Shown: piece after piece, positions 44,482 to 54,233 of the stretch
Numbering within the stretch: the first letter of the stretch is position 1
Layout: every line of letters begins with the position of its first letter
NCBI RefSeq assembly: GCF_014640435.1
Contig: NZ_BMGY01000014.1
Span: forward strand, 1 to 64,000
Reading direction: 5' to 3'
DNA from: Hymenobacter frigidus
GTDB taxonomy: Bacteria; Bacteroidota; Bacteroidia; Cytophagales; Hymenobacteraceae
DNA length: 64,000 nucleotides
The notes under the pieces: generated by a model
The model's input: the letters and a program-made list of their open reading frames with translations, nothing else
Told to the model about the DNA's origin: nothing
The model's database searches: none
Made by a program: the position numbers and the translations under genes

Positions 44482-45396
44482 CTACAAATCCCCACGCAAA
44501 CTGCCTTCCAGCACCACCACGCCGGTACCGCCAATCTGCACCGCATCTATGGCCTCGCGGGCGCCGCTGATGCGTACTTGCACCGTGCCGGCACGGCCCA
44601 TGTCGTGGCCCTGTTCGGCCAGGAAATTTGGCGAATTGATGTAGCCATGGCGCCAGAGGTAGGCGGCCATGCCGCCCGTGGCTGAACCGGTGACGGGGTC
44701 TTCCGACACATCGGGCGGGGTGCCGAAGTGCCGGGCAAAGGTGTGGCCGGCCGGCGTGGCCCCGCCCAGGCAAAACAGGTGCGGGCTGAAAAAGTCGCTT
44801 TCGGCGCGATAGCGACCCAATGCGGCGGGGTCGGCGACGTGGGCGCGGCGCAGGGCGGCGTGGTCGCGCAGCAGTATCATGAGTTGGGGCGTGCCCGTGC
44901 TCACCGTCTGGATGGGCGCGCCGGGCAACAGGTCGTCGGGCGTGAGGCCGAACAGCGGCAGCACGGTTTCCGGCGCGTGCGTGGCCCCGAACACCGGCTG
45001 GCGCTGCGTCATCCACACCAACGGGGGCTCGGTGCCAGTCGGCGACATTACATCGACCCGAATGGGGCCGTGGAGCAGGTGCAGGGTGAGCGTGAGAGGA
45101 GCGCCGGAGGCAGGCAGCGCCACCCGGCTCGCGTGGAGCAGGGCCGTGACGGTAGCAATGGTGGGGTGCCCGGCCAGCGGAATCTCCTCGGCGGGCGTGA
45201 AGAAGCGCACCGTGAATTCGGTGCTGCCGGGTGCGGCCCGATTCACAAAGGCGGTTTCCGACTGATTGAACTCGCGGGCCAGGCGCTGCCGCATGGCGGG
45301 GTCCAGCGCATCGGCATCGAGCACCACGGCGCAGGGATTCCCGCTCAGTGGCTGGGTAGTGAAGGCATCGACGAGCAGAAAGGGTAGTTGGGACAT
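44482..45396 (-). CDS. PhzF family isomerase/epimerase
   Basis: 304 residues from the ATG at 45396. PhzF-type fold made of two similar barrels: LVDAFTTQPLSGNPCAVVLDAD at the start, catalytic Glu47 in FNQSETAFV, FFTPAEEIPLAGHPTIAT, and in the second half FGTPPDVSEDPVTGSATGGMAAYL. Only the isomerase gene is present and no phenazine pathway genes are near, so a general proton-transfer isomerase or epimerase of unknown substrate is the safest call. Cytosolic, monocistronic between two hairpin-rich gaps. Confidence 0.9.
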   Translation of the reverse strand: MSQLPFLLVDAFTTQPLSGNPCAVVLDADALDPAMRQRLAREFNQSETAFVNRAAPGSTEFTVRFFTPAEEIPLAGHPTIATVTALLHASRVALPASGAPLTLTLHLLHGPIRVDVMSPTGTEPPLVWMTQRQPVFGATHAPETVLPLFGLTPDDLLPGAPIQTVSTGTPQLMILLRDHAALRRAHVADPAALGRYRAESDFFSPHLFCLGGATPAGHTFARHFGTPPDVSEDPVTGSATGGMAAYLWRHGYINSPNFLAEQGHDMGRAGTVQVRISGAREAIDAVQIGGTGVVVLEGSLRGDL

Positions 45397-45445
45397 GAGG
45401 CGATAAGCTGGCTGAAGCCACGAAGGAACAACCCACCCGCCAAAC

Positions 45446-45486
45446 ACGGCAACGCCGACTGGCTTGGGACCAGTCGGCGTTGCCGT
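45446..45486 (-). terminator. Terminator after the zinc peptidase gene
   Basis: Perfect 17-base stem (45446-45462 against 45470-45486) with a 7-base loop, directly downstream of the minus-strand zinc peptidase gene. Confidence 0.8.
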
Positions 45487-45510
45487 AGTTCACACTCCTC
45501 ATTATTCGAT

Positions 45511-46476
45511 TTAGGACGGGTCGTGCAGCTTGGCTACGCGCTGGCCGGCTTTGTCGTACACATCGCCGCGGGCGGTGATGAACAGGCGGCGCTGCCGGCC
45601 ATCGGTCAGCACGAAGGGAAAGGCCGGGCTGCTAGTGCGAGTCACGCGGCCCACTTCCTCGGCATTGTCCTCGGCATCTACGCGCACCACTCTCAGGCCG
45701 TTGGTGAGGTAATAGCGCTGCTCGGGGTCGTTACGGAACGTGAGCTGGCCCACTAGGCGCACAGCATCGCCGCTGGTCTGGCTGATGGCCACCATTTCCC
45801 GGGTATCGGCGGCGGTTGGCTCCATCGGGAACAGGCGCACGGGCGTGCTGTCATAGGTGGAACGGCCGGGCTGCGGCGCGCGGCGTGCGGCTACCACCGC
45901 CGGCGCGGCCGACGGAGCCACGGCCCGGGCGCTGGCCACAATCTGACCATTGGCCCGCTGCCAGCCTTGGCCGATGGCCACCAGGCGCGGGGCCCGGCCG
46001 GGGTGCGAGGCCGAACCGCCATCGTCGGCCACGGTGGCCATGGCTGCCTGGGCCTGGGCCATGCTGGCCCCCAGCTTGCGCAGCACAAAACCGGAGAATT
46101 CATCGGCCTCCAGCTCATCGGCGGGCTGTGAGCCGCCGGTGCGCAAGGTATGGCCATTGAGATGATGGCCCATTTCGTGGGCCAGAATGCTGATGCCGGC
46201 CCAGTCGGTATGGCCGGCCCGGTTCACCGAATTCAGGAAGTCGGGATTGTAGAGCAGGAAACGCTTGCCGTTGTAGACCACGGCGGCCGCGTTATCAATT
46301 TCGCGGGTGGCGCGCAGCTCGAACCGGGATTTGAGGCCCACGGCATCGGTGATTTCACGGATAACGTCGGTGGGAGCCGGGGCGGTTTGGGCCCGGGCCG
46401 GAGCCCCCAGCAACACTGGCAGCGCCAGCAACAGCGGAACCGCCAGCCGGCTGAGTAAACGAGGAAGGAAAGTCAT
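45511..46476 (-). CDS. Exported zinc metallopeptidase with M48-type HExxH motif
   Basis: 321 residues from the ATG at 46476. Signal peptide about 1-30 (LLSRLAVPLLLALPVLLGAPARAQ). The zinc motif HEMGHH starts at His100, and the third ligand lies in ADELEADEFSGFVLRKLGA (about 119-137), an M48-like E-x-E-A-D arrangement. A long Ala/Pro linker (about 185-220) leads to a strand-rich C-terminal domain (DAVRLVGQLTFRNDPEQRYYLTNGLRVVRVD). Probably a periplasmic or outer-envelope protease; the target is unknown. It shares only the catalytic motif with the M48 lipoprotein at 24158. Confidence 0.83.
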   Translation of the reverse strand: MTFLPRLLSRLAVPLLLALPVLLGAPARAQTAPAPTDVIREITDAVGLKSRFELRATREIDNAAAVVYNGKRFLLYNPDFLNSVNRAGHTDWAGISILAHEMGHHLNGHTLRTGGSQPADELEADEFSGFVLRKLGASMAQAQAAMATVADDGGSASHPGRAPRLVAIGQGWQRANGQIVASARAVAPSAAPAVVAARRAPQPGRSTYDSTPVRLFPMEPTAADTREMVAISQTSGDAVRLVGQLTFRNDPEQRYYLTNGLRVVRVDAEDNAEEVGRVTRTSSPAFPFVLTDGRQRRLFITARGDVYDKAGQRVAKLHDPS

Positions 46477-46828
46477 AATTGAAAGTCGGGAGTGAATGAC
46501 TAATGTCCAAAACAAAGGCAAGCGCAGTACCGAGAATTATTACTGCTAATAGGCTAAAATTTAGCCAAAAAGCGCGCAAAGAGTTGAACTTAAGCAACCA
46601 GCACACTTAGCAACAACGAGCGAAAAGCGGCTGGCAGTATGCACCAAAGTTCAATTCTGAAGATTGCAGAAACTGCTGCCGAAATAACGATTTGTAGGGG
46701 CTGGCAGTTCATTTTATAAGAGTCATGCCGCAGCCGCAACGGTTGCGTAGCCACCTACCACCCGCTAAGGCCGAAGTAGTTTTGTAGCCGTAGCTGCCAC
46801 CCTGCCCTGCACCCCAGTATTCTCCTCG
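46477..46828. other. 352-base divergent gap
   Basis: Contains a perfect 7-1-7 palindrome GGCTAAAATTTAGCC at 46552-46566 (possible operator), a ten-base direct repeat GGCTGGCAGT (near 46630 and 46699), and a -7-like box TAGTTTTG at 46777-46784 before the next gene. No gene seen. Confidence 0.5.
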
Positions 46829-47293
46829 ATGAACCAAGCTCACATCCACCTCATTGTTAATCATTTGCCCATAATGGGCAGTCTGTTTGCCGCCGTGCTG
46901 CTGGCGGCGGGCGTGCTGCAAAAAAACCTGAGCCTGACTCGCGCCGGGCTAGTGGCGGTATTGACGGCGGGCCTGCTGTGCCTGCCCGCGCAGCTCACGG
47001 GGGAGGGCGCGGCGGCCATTGTGCAGGACATGCCCCGCGTGAGCGGGGCCCTGATTCAAAACCACGCCGAGGCAGCGGAGCTGGGATTTTGGGCTCTGGA
47101 AGGCGCGGCGGCCCTGGCGTTGTTCAGCCTGCTGCTGCTGAAAAATACTTCGCCCAAGGCCCGGCTCCTGACGCTGCTGACCCTGGCCTTGGCCTTTATC
47201 AGTTTTGGCCTACTGGCCCGGGCCGGCAGCCTCGGCGGCCAGATTCGGCACACCGAAATCCGCGACGGGTTCGGCACGCCCGACGAATTGTAA
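46829..47293 (+). CDS. Four-helix membrane protein, DUF2231-like
   Basis: 154 residues, ATG start. Begins NQAHIHLIVNHLPIMGSLFAAVLL; the HxHLxVxHLPI motif in the first helix recalls DUF2231-type membrane proteins, where the His residues may hold heme, which is unproven. Hydrophobic segments at about 10-30, 38-56, 88-106 and 112-132. LPAQLTGEGA between helices 2 and 3 and the following EAAELGFWALEGA are also typical of this group. A -7-like TAGTTTTG box lies 45 bases upstream. The MOSC gene starts 24 bases after its stop, so the two are probably co-transcribed. Confidence 0.65.
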   Translation: MNQAHIHLIVNHLPIMGSLFAAVLLAAGVLQKNLSLTRAGLVAVLTAGLLCLPAQLTGEGAAAIVQDMPRVSGALIQNHAEAAELGFWALEGAAALALFSLLLLKNTSPKARLLTLLTLALAFISFGLLARAGSLGGQIRHTEIRDGFGTPDEL

Positions 47294-47317
47294 TTTCTTC
47301 CGTTTCCTATTCTACTT

Positions 47318-47833
47318 ATGGCTTTTCCTTTCTTCGGCGACGATAAATCGATAGTGGCGCGCCTGCTGGCCACTCTGCCCCAAACCGGCTCAATAGAATG
47401 GATTGGGCAGCGGCCGGTGCGGCGCGAACCACTGATTTCAATACCGGAAGCGGAGCTGAAAACCGACTCGCACCTACTCGGCGACCACGCCCGGCCCAAG
47501 GCCGGCGGCAAGCGCCAGATTACACTCATTCAGCACGAGCATTTGGCGGCAGTAGCAGGCTTTCTGGGGCTGGATGCGCCGCTGAACCCCGGTCGCCTGC
47601 GCCGCAACCTGGTGGTGAGTGGCCTAAACCTACTGGCCCTGAAAAACCGCCGAATCAGCATCGGCGACGACATTTTGCTCGACATAACCGGCGAGTGCCA
47701 CCCCTGCTCGCGCATGGAGGAAGAGCTGGGCCCCGGCGGCTACAACGCCATGCGGGGCCACGGCGGCCTCACGGCGCACATTGCGCAGGGCGGCCGCATT
47801 CGGGTGGGTGATGTGGTCCGGGTGGTGGCGTAG
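47318..47833 (+). CDS. MOSC domain protein
   Basis: 171 residues, ATG start. A single MOSC domain: LKTDSHLLGDHARPKAGGKRQITLIQHEHL, GRLRRNLVVSGLNLLALKNRRISIGDDILLDITGECHPCSRMEE, with the conserved Cys in GECHPC (Cys127 and Cys130). MOSC proteins pass sulfur through a persulfide or bind a molybdenum cofactor; stand-alone forms such as YiiM reduce N-hydroxylated bases. The two closely spaced Cys are noteworthy. Cytosolic; probably in one transcript with the preceding membrane protein. Confidence 0.88.
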   Translation: MAFPFFGDDKSIVARLLATLPQTGSIEWIGQRPVRREPLISIPEAELKTDSHLLGDHARPKAGGKRQITLIQHEHLAAVAGFLGLDAPLNPGRLRRNLVVSGLNLLALKNRRISIGDDILLDITGECHPCSRMEEELGPGGYNAMRGHGGLTAHIAQGGRIRVGDVVRVVA

Positions 47834-47954
47834 CAGAATACAGCGCCGACTGACGACGGCTGTATGAAGGTTTTCCAATTGTCTGGCAACAGTAACCTTA
47901 GAGGGGTGCGGCTGTTTGAAATCCTACTTTTCCCCTCCTGCAGTTATTGCAATT

Positions 47955-49184
47955 ATGACCTCATGCCTACCTTCTTTTTTGACTGCTAGCCGCTGGCTGG
48001 CCAGCGCTATTTTTGGGTTGGCACTAGTGGCTGGCCCTACCGCCCGGGCCCAGACCGTGTATGCGCTGGGCACGCTCACCGCCGATTTTTTGGGCACGCC
48101 GGCGGGCTCGCAGGGATTGACAACCATCGACCCTGCTACGGGCGTGGCCGGGGCTGCCACGCCAATAGCGGGCGTGCCGGCCAACCAAAAACTGGTTGGG
48201 ATGGATTTCCGGCCCAGCAACGGCCAGCTCTACGCCTTGGGCTATGACACCCTGACCGTGGCTCCCACAGCCAATGCCCAGCTCTACACCCTGAACCCGA
48301 CCACCGGGGCCACCACGCCCGTGGGCAGTGCCGTGCGCCTGGAGCTGGGCCGCCGCACCGCCCGCATCGGCTTCGATTTCAACCCCGTGGCCGACCTGAT
48401 TCGGGTGGTGAGCACTAACCGCGCCAACTACCGCCTCAGCCCCAGCACCGGAGCCATTGCCGGCACCGACGGCAACTTGACCTATGCCAGCGGCACGCCT
48501 GCTACGCCGGGCGTCGGCGCCGTGGCGTATACCAATTCCTTCCCGGGGGCCATCAGCACCACGCTTTATGCCTTCGACGAGCTGAACATTGCGTCCCCCG
48601 CCAGCCCGGCCAACACGGCGTTGCTCTCCGTTGTAAACCCGCCCAATAATGGCACGCTCACGGCTTCGGTGCCGGTCATGTTTGGCTCGTTTGTGACGGG
48701 GGCACCAGCGGCTATAGACATCGATATTTACGCCAACGGCGCTACCAACCGCAACGAAGCTTTTCTGATGGAAGTAACGGCCATGGGCAGCAGTAATTTA
48801 TACCGCCTGAACCTGACTACCGGCCAGGCCACCCTGGTGGGCAATACCGTGCCGCGCACCATTCCCTTCGCCCTGCGCGACATTGCCGTAGCCATTGGCC
48901 TGCCATTGGCGGCAGCCCCGGCTGCTTTGGCCCAATTGGCCACGCTGGCCCCCAACCCCGCGCACGGCACCACGACCCTGCGGCTGCCGGCCACCCTGCG
49001 GAGCGCGCAAGCCACCGTCGTTTCGGTAACGGATAACCTGGGCCGGGTAGTACTGAGCCGCACCTTACCCGCTGGTTCCTCCGATATTGTAGAGTTGCCC
49101 GTGACCGGCCTGGCTCCCGGCATCTACTCGGTGCTGGCGCATACCGCGGCTGGGCTGGTGACCAAGCGCTTGGTGGTGTACTAA
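47955..49184 (+). CDS. Secreted DUF4394 protein with T9SS sorting domain (paralogue 1)
   Basis: 409 residues from the ATG at 47955. Signal peptide about 1-33 (WLASAIFGLALVAGPTARAQ). One DUF4394 unit, about 34-315: LVGMDFRPSNGQLYALGYDT, GFDFNPVADLIRVVSTNRANYRLSP and GVGAVAYTNSFPG are its repeated landmarks, suggestive of a beta-propeller-like fold. The C-terminal 80 residues are a type A T9SS sorting domain (APNPAHGTTTLRLPA...LGRVVLSRTLPAGS...GIYSVLAHTAAGLVTKRLVVY), so the protein crosses the outer membrane by T9SS and is attached or released. The function of DUF4394 is unknown. First of three tandem paralogues. Confidence 0.88.
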   Translation: MTSCLPSFLTASRWLASAIFGLALVAGPTARAQTVYALGTLTADFLGTPAGSQGLTTIDPATGVAGAATPIAGVPANQKLVGMDFRPSNGQLYALGYDTLTVAPTANAQLYTLNPTTGATTPVGSAVRLELGRRTARIGFDFNPVADLIRVVSTNRANYRLSPSTGAIAGTDGNLTYASGTPATPGVGAVAYTNSFPGAISTTLYAFDELNIASPASPANTALLSVVNPPNNGTLTASVPVMFGSFVTGAPAAIDIDIYANGATNRNEAFLMEVTAMGSSNLYRLNLTTGQATLVGNTVPRTIPFALRDIAVAIGLPLAAAPAALAQLATLAPNPAHGTTTLRLPATLRSAQATVVSVTDNLGRVVLSRTLPAGSSDIVELPVTGLAPGIYSVLAHTAAGLVTKRLVVY

Positions 49185-49208
49185 GCGAAACGGGCAGTTG
49201 CAATTATC

Positions 49209-49238
49209 AAGGCCTCAATCCTAGCGGATTGAGGCCTT
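49209..49238 (+). terminator. Terminator after DUF4394 paralogue 1
   Basis: Perfect 13-base stem AAGGCCTCAATCC / GGATTGAGGCCTT with a TAGC loop and a T run. Confidence 0.9.
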
Positions 49239-49409
49239 TTTGCTGCTTTTGTGCGCAACGTGCTGAGCACGACAAAATTTAGTTGTTAAAAAGTCATCAA
49301 GGGCTCATCCAATTAGCCCCAAGCACACGTAACTGAGTCGCGCCAGCCCATGGCAGGCAGTATATCCATTTGTTCGGCTTTTCTATTCACTAACCCTACT
49401 TTTCAGTTC

Positions 49410-52400
49410 ATGCACACACCACTACTTTCGCACCTAGCATCGCGCCAGGGCATTCGTCGTTTGCTGGGCACTGCTGCAAGCCTGGCGCTGCTCCTGGGAG
49501 CGGCCGATGCCCAAGCCCAGACGGTTTACGGTTTGGGCACGCTCACCCAAAACATTACAGCTGGTACCAACCCGCTGCTGCCGACTGGCGGCACGGCCGG
49601 CGACCAGGGCATTTTCAGCATCACGGCCTCTGACGGCCAGCCGGCCAGTTCCGTAACGCCAGTGATGGGCGTGACGGCGGGCCAAACGCTGGTGGGCATG
49701 GACTACCGGCCCAACACCGGGCAGCTGTTTGCGCTGGGCTACAACGCGTCGGCGGCCTTCCCAGCCGTCAATGCGCAGCTCTACGCACTAAACCCCGCCA
49801 CGGGCGTAGCCACGAGCGTGGGCAGCCCCATCAGCCTGAATTTAGGTGGCGCGACTGACCGCATCGGCTTCGACTTTAATCCCACCGTGGACCGCATCCG
49901 AGTGGTGAGTACCAACGATGCCAACTACCGCCTCAACCCCAACACCGGCGGCATTGCAGCTACCGACCTTGCCCTGAATTACCTTGATGGTACGCCCGCC
50001 AACCCCGGCGTGGGCGCGGTGGCCTACACCAATTCCTACTTTGCCAGCAGCAACACCACGCTCTACGACTTCGATGAGCTGAACACGGGCATTCTCTCCA
50101 TTCAGAATCCGCCCAACAACGGCGTGCTCACCAATAAGCAAACCGTAATGTTTGGTGCTTTCGGCACGGGCTCGCCGCTGGGCATTGACCTAGACGTATC
50201 GTTCTTTACCACGCCCGGCACCAATGAGGCCTTTGTGGTGGAAGTAACGGCCCCGAATAGCGACAACTTATCCGCCAGCAACCTCTATACGATGAACCTG
50301 GGCACCGGCCAAGCCACATTTCGCGGCAACATCGTGCCGGCTTTTGCACAGGCTCCGTTCAACGTGTACGATATCGCCGTATCGATTCCGGCCCCGGCTC
50401 CCCTCGTGGCCATCACCGGGCAGTTAGTGTACGGCGTTACCGCTTCCAACAACATCATTACGTTCGATTCGAATAACCCCAATGTGGTGCGCAGCGTGGT
50501 GGCCATTTCGGGCTTGCCGGCTACGCAAATTTTGGTGGGTACTGATTTCCGGCCCAACACTGGGCAGCTGTTTGGCTTGGGCTACGATGTCGCCCTGATA
50601 GCGCCGGGGCTGAACGCCCAGGTGTACATCATCAATATGTCTACGGGTGCCGCTACGGCGGTGGGCAGCGCCATCCGGCTGGAGCTGGGCGGCGCTACCG
50701 ACCACATCGGCTTCGACTTCAACCCCACCGTGGACCGCATCCGGGTGGAGGGCACCGCCGATACCAACTACCGCCTCAACCCCACCACCGGCGGCATTGC
50801 CAGCATCGACCTCAACCTGAACTACGCCGCCGGCGACCCCGGCGCGGGCCAGAACCCCACCGTGGGCAGCGTGGCCTACACCAACTCTTTCGTGGGGGCC
50901 ACGGCCACCGGGCTCTACGCCCTGGACCATGCGCTGGGCTTTATCTCCTTGCAGAACCCGCCGAACAACGGCACCCTCACCAACTCGCGCACGCTAACCG
51001 GCGTGAACGGCGCGGGCGTGGGCGGAGCCATTGGGGCCATCAACGACTTCGACATCTACTACAACGGCACGGCCAACATCGGTTATCTGGCTGCCGCTAC
51101 CACCGCGGCCCCCAACAACAGCCGCTTTTACTCGCTGGATGCTTTCAGCCCCACGGTGAATACGCCTCAGGCAGCATCTGACCTCGGTGCTATTGGCCTG
51201 GGCATCAGCGTGCGGGATATTTCGGTGCCCCTGTCGGCTGCCTCGACGGTGGCCGTGGCTCCGGGCGCGGTAACCGGCCAGCTGGTGTACGCAATTGCGG
51301 GCGGCAACCTGATTTCGTTTGACTCGAATGCGCCCAGCATTATCCGTTCGGCGGTGAACCTGGGCGCCGTAGCGGCGGGCCAGGTAGTGGTGGGCGCGGA
51401 CTTCCGCCCGGCTACGGGCCAGCTGTTTGCGCTGGGCTACAATGCCACCAATGGCGAATCGCGCCTGTACACGGTGAATCTGACCACCGGGGCCGTGACG
51501 GCCGTGGGCACGGCCCCGATTACACTCTTGTTGGGCGGCACCACGGACCGCATCGGCTTCGACTTCAACCCCACCGTCGACCGCATTCGGGTAATCAGCA
51601 CCAACCGCGCCAATCTCCGCCTCAACCCCAACGATGGCAGCATTGCTGCCACGGATGTGGCGCTGACCGCTCCCGCCAGTGCGGCTGCCTACACCAACAA
51701 CCAGAGCAATGCCAATACGACGCAGCTCTTTGACTACGATGCGGTAACCGGCACGCTCTACCTGCAAAGCCCGCCCAACAACGGCGTCCTTGTAGCGCAG
51801 GGCACCAGCGGCCTGACCGCCGCCGCCCCTGATGGCGCGGATTTCGACATCTTCAACACGCCGGGCACGACCACCAACCTGGCGCTGCTGGCCCTGAACA
51901 CCGACGCCACGGCCGGCCGTACTTCGTTTGACCAGCTCTACAACCTCAACCTGACCAATGGGGCAGTTACCAACCTCGGCACCATCGGGCAGGGCACGAA
52001 CGTAACGGGCCTGGCCGCCTTTATTCAGGCCGGCACACTTATCACCTGGAACGGCAACGTGAGCACCGACTGGGGCACGGCCGCCAACTGGACACCTGCC
52101 CAGGTACCTGCCGCCAACAACGACGTAATCATCCCGGGCGGTGCGCCCAACCAGCCCACCGTGAGCAACGCCCAACAGGGCCGCCTCGTGACGCTGACCT
52201 CTGGCGCCGTGCTAACGCTGGCTAACGGTGGCACTTTAACCACCGGTGGCAACTTCACCAGCAACGGCGGCAGCGTGGCCGGCAGCGGCACCGGCACCCT
52301 GGTACTGGGCGGCACGGCCTCGGTTATCGGCGGCACCAGCGCTTCTGCTTTCCCCAACCTGACGGTTACCAACGCCGCCAGCACCGCCGCCGCCGTATCG

Positions 52401-53933
52401 GTGCAGCGGGCCCTGACCCTGAACGGTACCCTCGCCATCGGCGGCACCAACGCGTTCACGCTCCTGAGCAATGCCGCCGGCACGGCTTACGTGGTGAACA
52501 ACGGCAGCGCCGTGCTCACGGGCTCGGCCACGGTGCAGCGCTACATCGCGCCCAGCCTAAACGGTGGCGTGGGCTACCGCCACTACTCGGCGCCGGTGAG
52601 CAACTCTTCGGTGAATGATTTGGCAACGACGGGTTTTGCGCCCATCGTGAACTCGGACTATAACACTGTGGGTAATACCGTAACTCCGTTCCCGAACGTA
52701 TTCGGCTACAACGAAGCCCGCGTGACCACCAGCGGTAGTACTGGTGCCGCCACTGATTTCGACAAAGGCTTCTTCTCGCCCAACGCCCTGGGCGATGCCC
52801 TTGAAGTGACGCGCGGCTACACAGTGAACATCAACGCCTCGGCGCTGGTCGATTTCACCGGCACGCTCAATAATGGGGTGACGCCCCTCACGGCGGCCAA
52901 CCTCACCCGCGGCACCCAGACCGAAAGCGGCTACCACCTGCGCGGCAACCCCTTCCCCTCACCTCTGGACTGGAACGCAATGGTGACTAACAGCCGCCTG
53001 ACCAACGTGCAGAATGCGCTCTACGTATTCAAAAGCAACGGCCAGTACACGGGCTCCTACGCCAGCTACATCAACGGTGTGGGCACCAACGGCGGCACCA
53101 ACGTGGTGCCCGTGGCCCAGGGCTTCTTCGTTCGCACCGTGGCCGGCCAGACCGGTAGCCTAGGCTTCACCAATGCCGAGCGCCTGACCACCGACCCCGG
53201 CACACCTTTCCAGCGCGGCACCGCCGATGACCGAGCCCAGCTCACGCTAACGCTGCGCAACGCCACCGCCGCCACCCAGACGGCCATGTACTTTGAGCAA
53301 GGGGCCACGGCCGGCTTCGACCGCGCCTTCGATGCTGCCGCCCTGCCCAACAGCAACGGCCTGACCCTGGCCACCGAAGCGGGCGCCGAAGCAGTTGCCA
53401 TCAACGGCCTGCCCGTGCTCACCGGTACCGATGTGGTGCTGCCCCTGCGCCTGAGCGCCGCCGCCGCTGGCTCCTACACGCTGGCTGTAGATAAGCTGGC
53501 TAACCTGCCCACCAACTACCGCGCCTACCTGCGCGACGCCCTCACCGGCACCTACTCCGACCTGGCCACCACGCCCGCCGTAAGCCTGGCGCTGGCCGCC
53601 AACGGGGCCACCGGCGGCCGCTACGCCGTGGTCTTCTCCACCCAGAACCGCGTGCTGGCCATCGCCCCGGCGGCCCTGGCCCAACTGGCCACCGTGTACC
53701 CCAACCCGGCCCACGGCACGGCCACGCTGTTGCTGCCTGCGGCCCTGCGCGGCACCAACGCCACCACCGTGGCGGTGGTCGACAACCTGGGCCGTACCGT
53801 GCTCACCCGCACGCTGGCCGCCGGCACCACCGAGGCCCTCGAGTTGCCCTTGGCCGGGCTGGCCCCCGGCGTGTACTCGGTGCTGGCCCACACCGCCGCC
53901 GGGCTCGTCGCTAAGCGCCTTGTGATTCAGTAG
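49410..53933 (+). CDS. Large secreted protein with three DUF4394 units and T9SS domain (paralogue 2)
   Basis: 1507 residues from the ATG at 49410 (MHTPLLSHL). Signal peptide about 1-36. Three DUF4394 units in tandem, about 37-330, 335-610 and 615-875, each with the landmark FDFNPTVDRIRV. Next comes a segment typical of T9SS surface proteins (about 878-1030): WNGNVSTDWGTAANWTP followed by Gly/Thr-rich short strands. Then GVGYRHYSAPVSNSSVNDL (about 1053-1071), a domain of alternating strands, and a T9SS type A tail in the last 80 residues (YPNPAHGTATLLLPA...GVYSVLAHTAAGLVAKRLVIQ). Internal triplication is unusual for DUF4394. Exported to the cell surface; role unknown. The last 723 bases are nearly identical to paralogue 3. 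Confidence 0.9.
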   Translation: MHTPLLSHLASRQGIRRLLGTAASLALLLGAADAQAQTVYGLGTLTQNITAGTNPLLPTGGTAGDQGIFSITASDGQPASSVTPVMGVTAGQTLVGMDYRPNTGQLFALGYNASAAFPAVNAQLYALNPATGVATSVGSPISLNLGGATDRIGFDFNPTVDRIRVVSTNDANYRLNPNTGGIAATDLALNYLDGTPANPGVGAVAYTNSYFASSNTTLYDFDELNTGILSIQNPPNNGVLTNKQTVMFGAFGTGSPLGIDLDVSFFTTPGTNEAFVVEVTAPNSDNLSASNLYTMNLGTGQATFRGNIVPAFAQAPFNVYDIAVSIPAPAPLVAITGQLVYGVTASNNIITFDSNNPNVVRSVVAISGLPATQILVGTDFRPNTGQLFGLGYDVALIAPGLNAQVYIINMSTGAATAVGSAIRLELGGATDHIGFDFNPTVDRIRVEGTADTNYRLNPTTGGIASIDLNLNYAAGDPGAGQNPTVGSVAYTNSFVGATATGLYALDHALGFISLQNPPNNGTLTNSRTLTGVNGAGVGGAIGAINDFDIYYNGTANIGYLAAATTAAPNNSRFYSLDAFSPTVNTPQAASDLGAIGLGISVRDISVPLSAASTVAVAPGAVTGQLVYAIAGGNLISFDSNAPSIIRSAVNLGAVAAGQVVVGADFRPATGQLFALGYNATNGESRLYTVNLTTGAVTAVGTAPITLLLGGTTDRIGFDFNPTVDRIRVISTNRANLRLNPNDGSIAATDVALTAPASAAAYTNNQSNANTTQLFDYDAVTGTLYLQSPPNNGVLVAQGTSGLTAAAPDGADFDIFNTPGTTTNLALLALNTDATAGRTSFDQLYNLNLTNGAVTNLGTIGQGTNVTGLAAFIQAGTLITWNGNVSTDWGTAANWTPAQVPAANNDVIIPGGAPNQPTVSNAQQGRLVTLTSGAVLTLANGGTLTTGGNFTSNGGSVAGSGTGTLVLGGTASVIGGTSASAFPNLTVTNAASTAAAVSVQRALTLNGTLAIGGTNAFTLLSNAAGTAYVVNNGSAVLTGSATVQRYIAPSLNGGVGYRHYSAPVSNSSVNDLATTGFAPIVNSDYNTVGNTVTPFPNVFGYNEARVTTSGSTGAATDFDKGFFSPNALGDALEVTRGYTVNINASALVDFTGTLNNGVTPLTAANLTRGTQTESGYHLRGNPFPSPLDWNAMVTNSRLTNVQNALYVFKSNGQYTGSYASYINGVGTNGGTNVVPVAQGFFVRTVAGQTGSLGFTNAERLTTDPGTPFQRGTADDRAQLTLTLRNATAATQTAMYFEQGATAGFDRAFDAAALPNSNGLTLATEAGAEAVAINGLPVLTGTDVVLPLRLSAAAAGSYTLAVDKLANLPTNYRAYLRDALTGTYSDLATTPAVSLALAANGATGGRYAVVFSTQNRVLAIAPAALAQLATVYPNPAHGTATLLLPAALRGTNATTVAVVDNLGRTVLTRTLAAGTTEALELPLAGLAPGVYSVLAHTAAGLVAKRLVIQ
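53207..53933 (+). repeat. Long direct repeat, copy 1 (3' end of DUF4394 paralogue 2)
   Basis: About 727 bases that align without gaps with 56414-57140, at an offset of 3207 bases. Most synonymous positions are also identical. Confidence 0.9.
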
Positions 53934-54233
53934 ACAGTAGTGGGTAGTAGCCTACTACTGAAGCAAGAATGGTCCGTTGCCCGATTTTCGTCGGGGAGCG
54001 GACCATTTGCTTTGGAAGATGCTTACCCTGATAGCCACATCAGTTATTGGTAATTATTACGGCATAAGAGAGCTTTCATATTTTTATTAATATTCTATCA
54101 GCTGAAATTAATCTTTTCTTTTTGAGCCCCGTACACGGACGCAAATCCGACCAAGACTTTTTTTACTAACTTAAGAATCACCACATCAACGGTTAGTATC
54201 ACCCGAAATATTACCATTAAAGCGATAACCATT
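53934..54233. other. 300-base gap with terminator, AT-rich leader of paralogue 3
   Basis: A stem AATGGTCCG (53968-53976) / CGGACCATT (53999-54007) should end transcription of paralogue 2. The rest is AT-rich and probably carries the promoter of paralogue 3, though no good TAnnTTTG box is visible. Confidence 0.55.
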
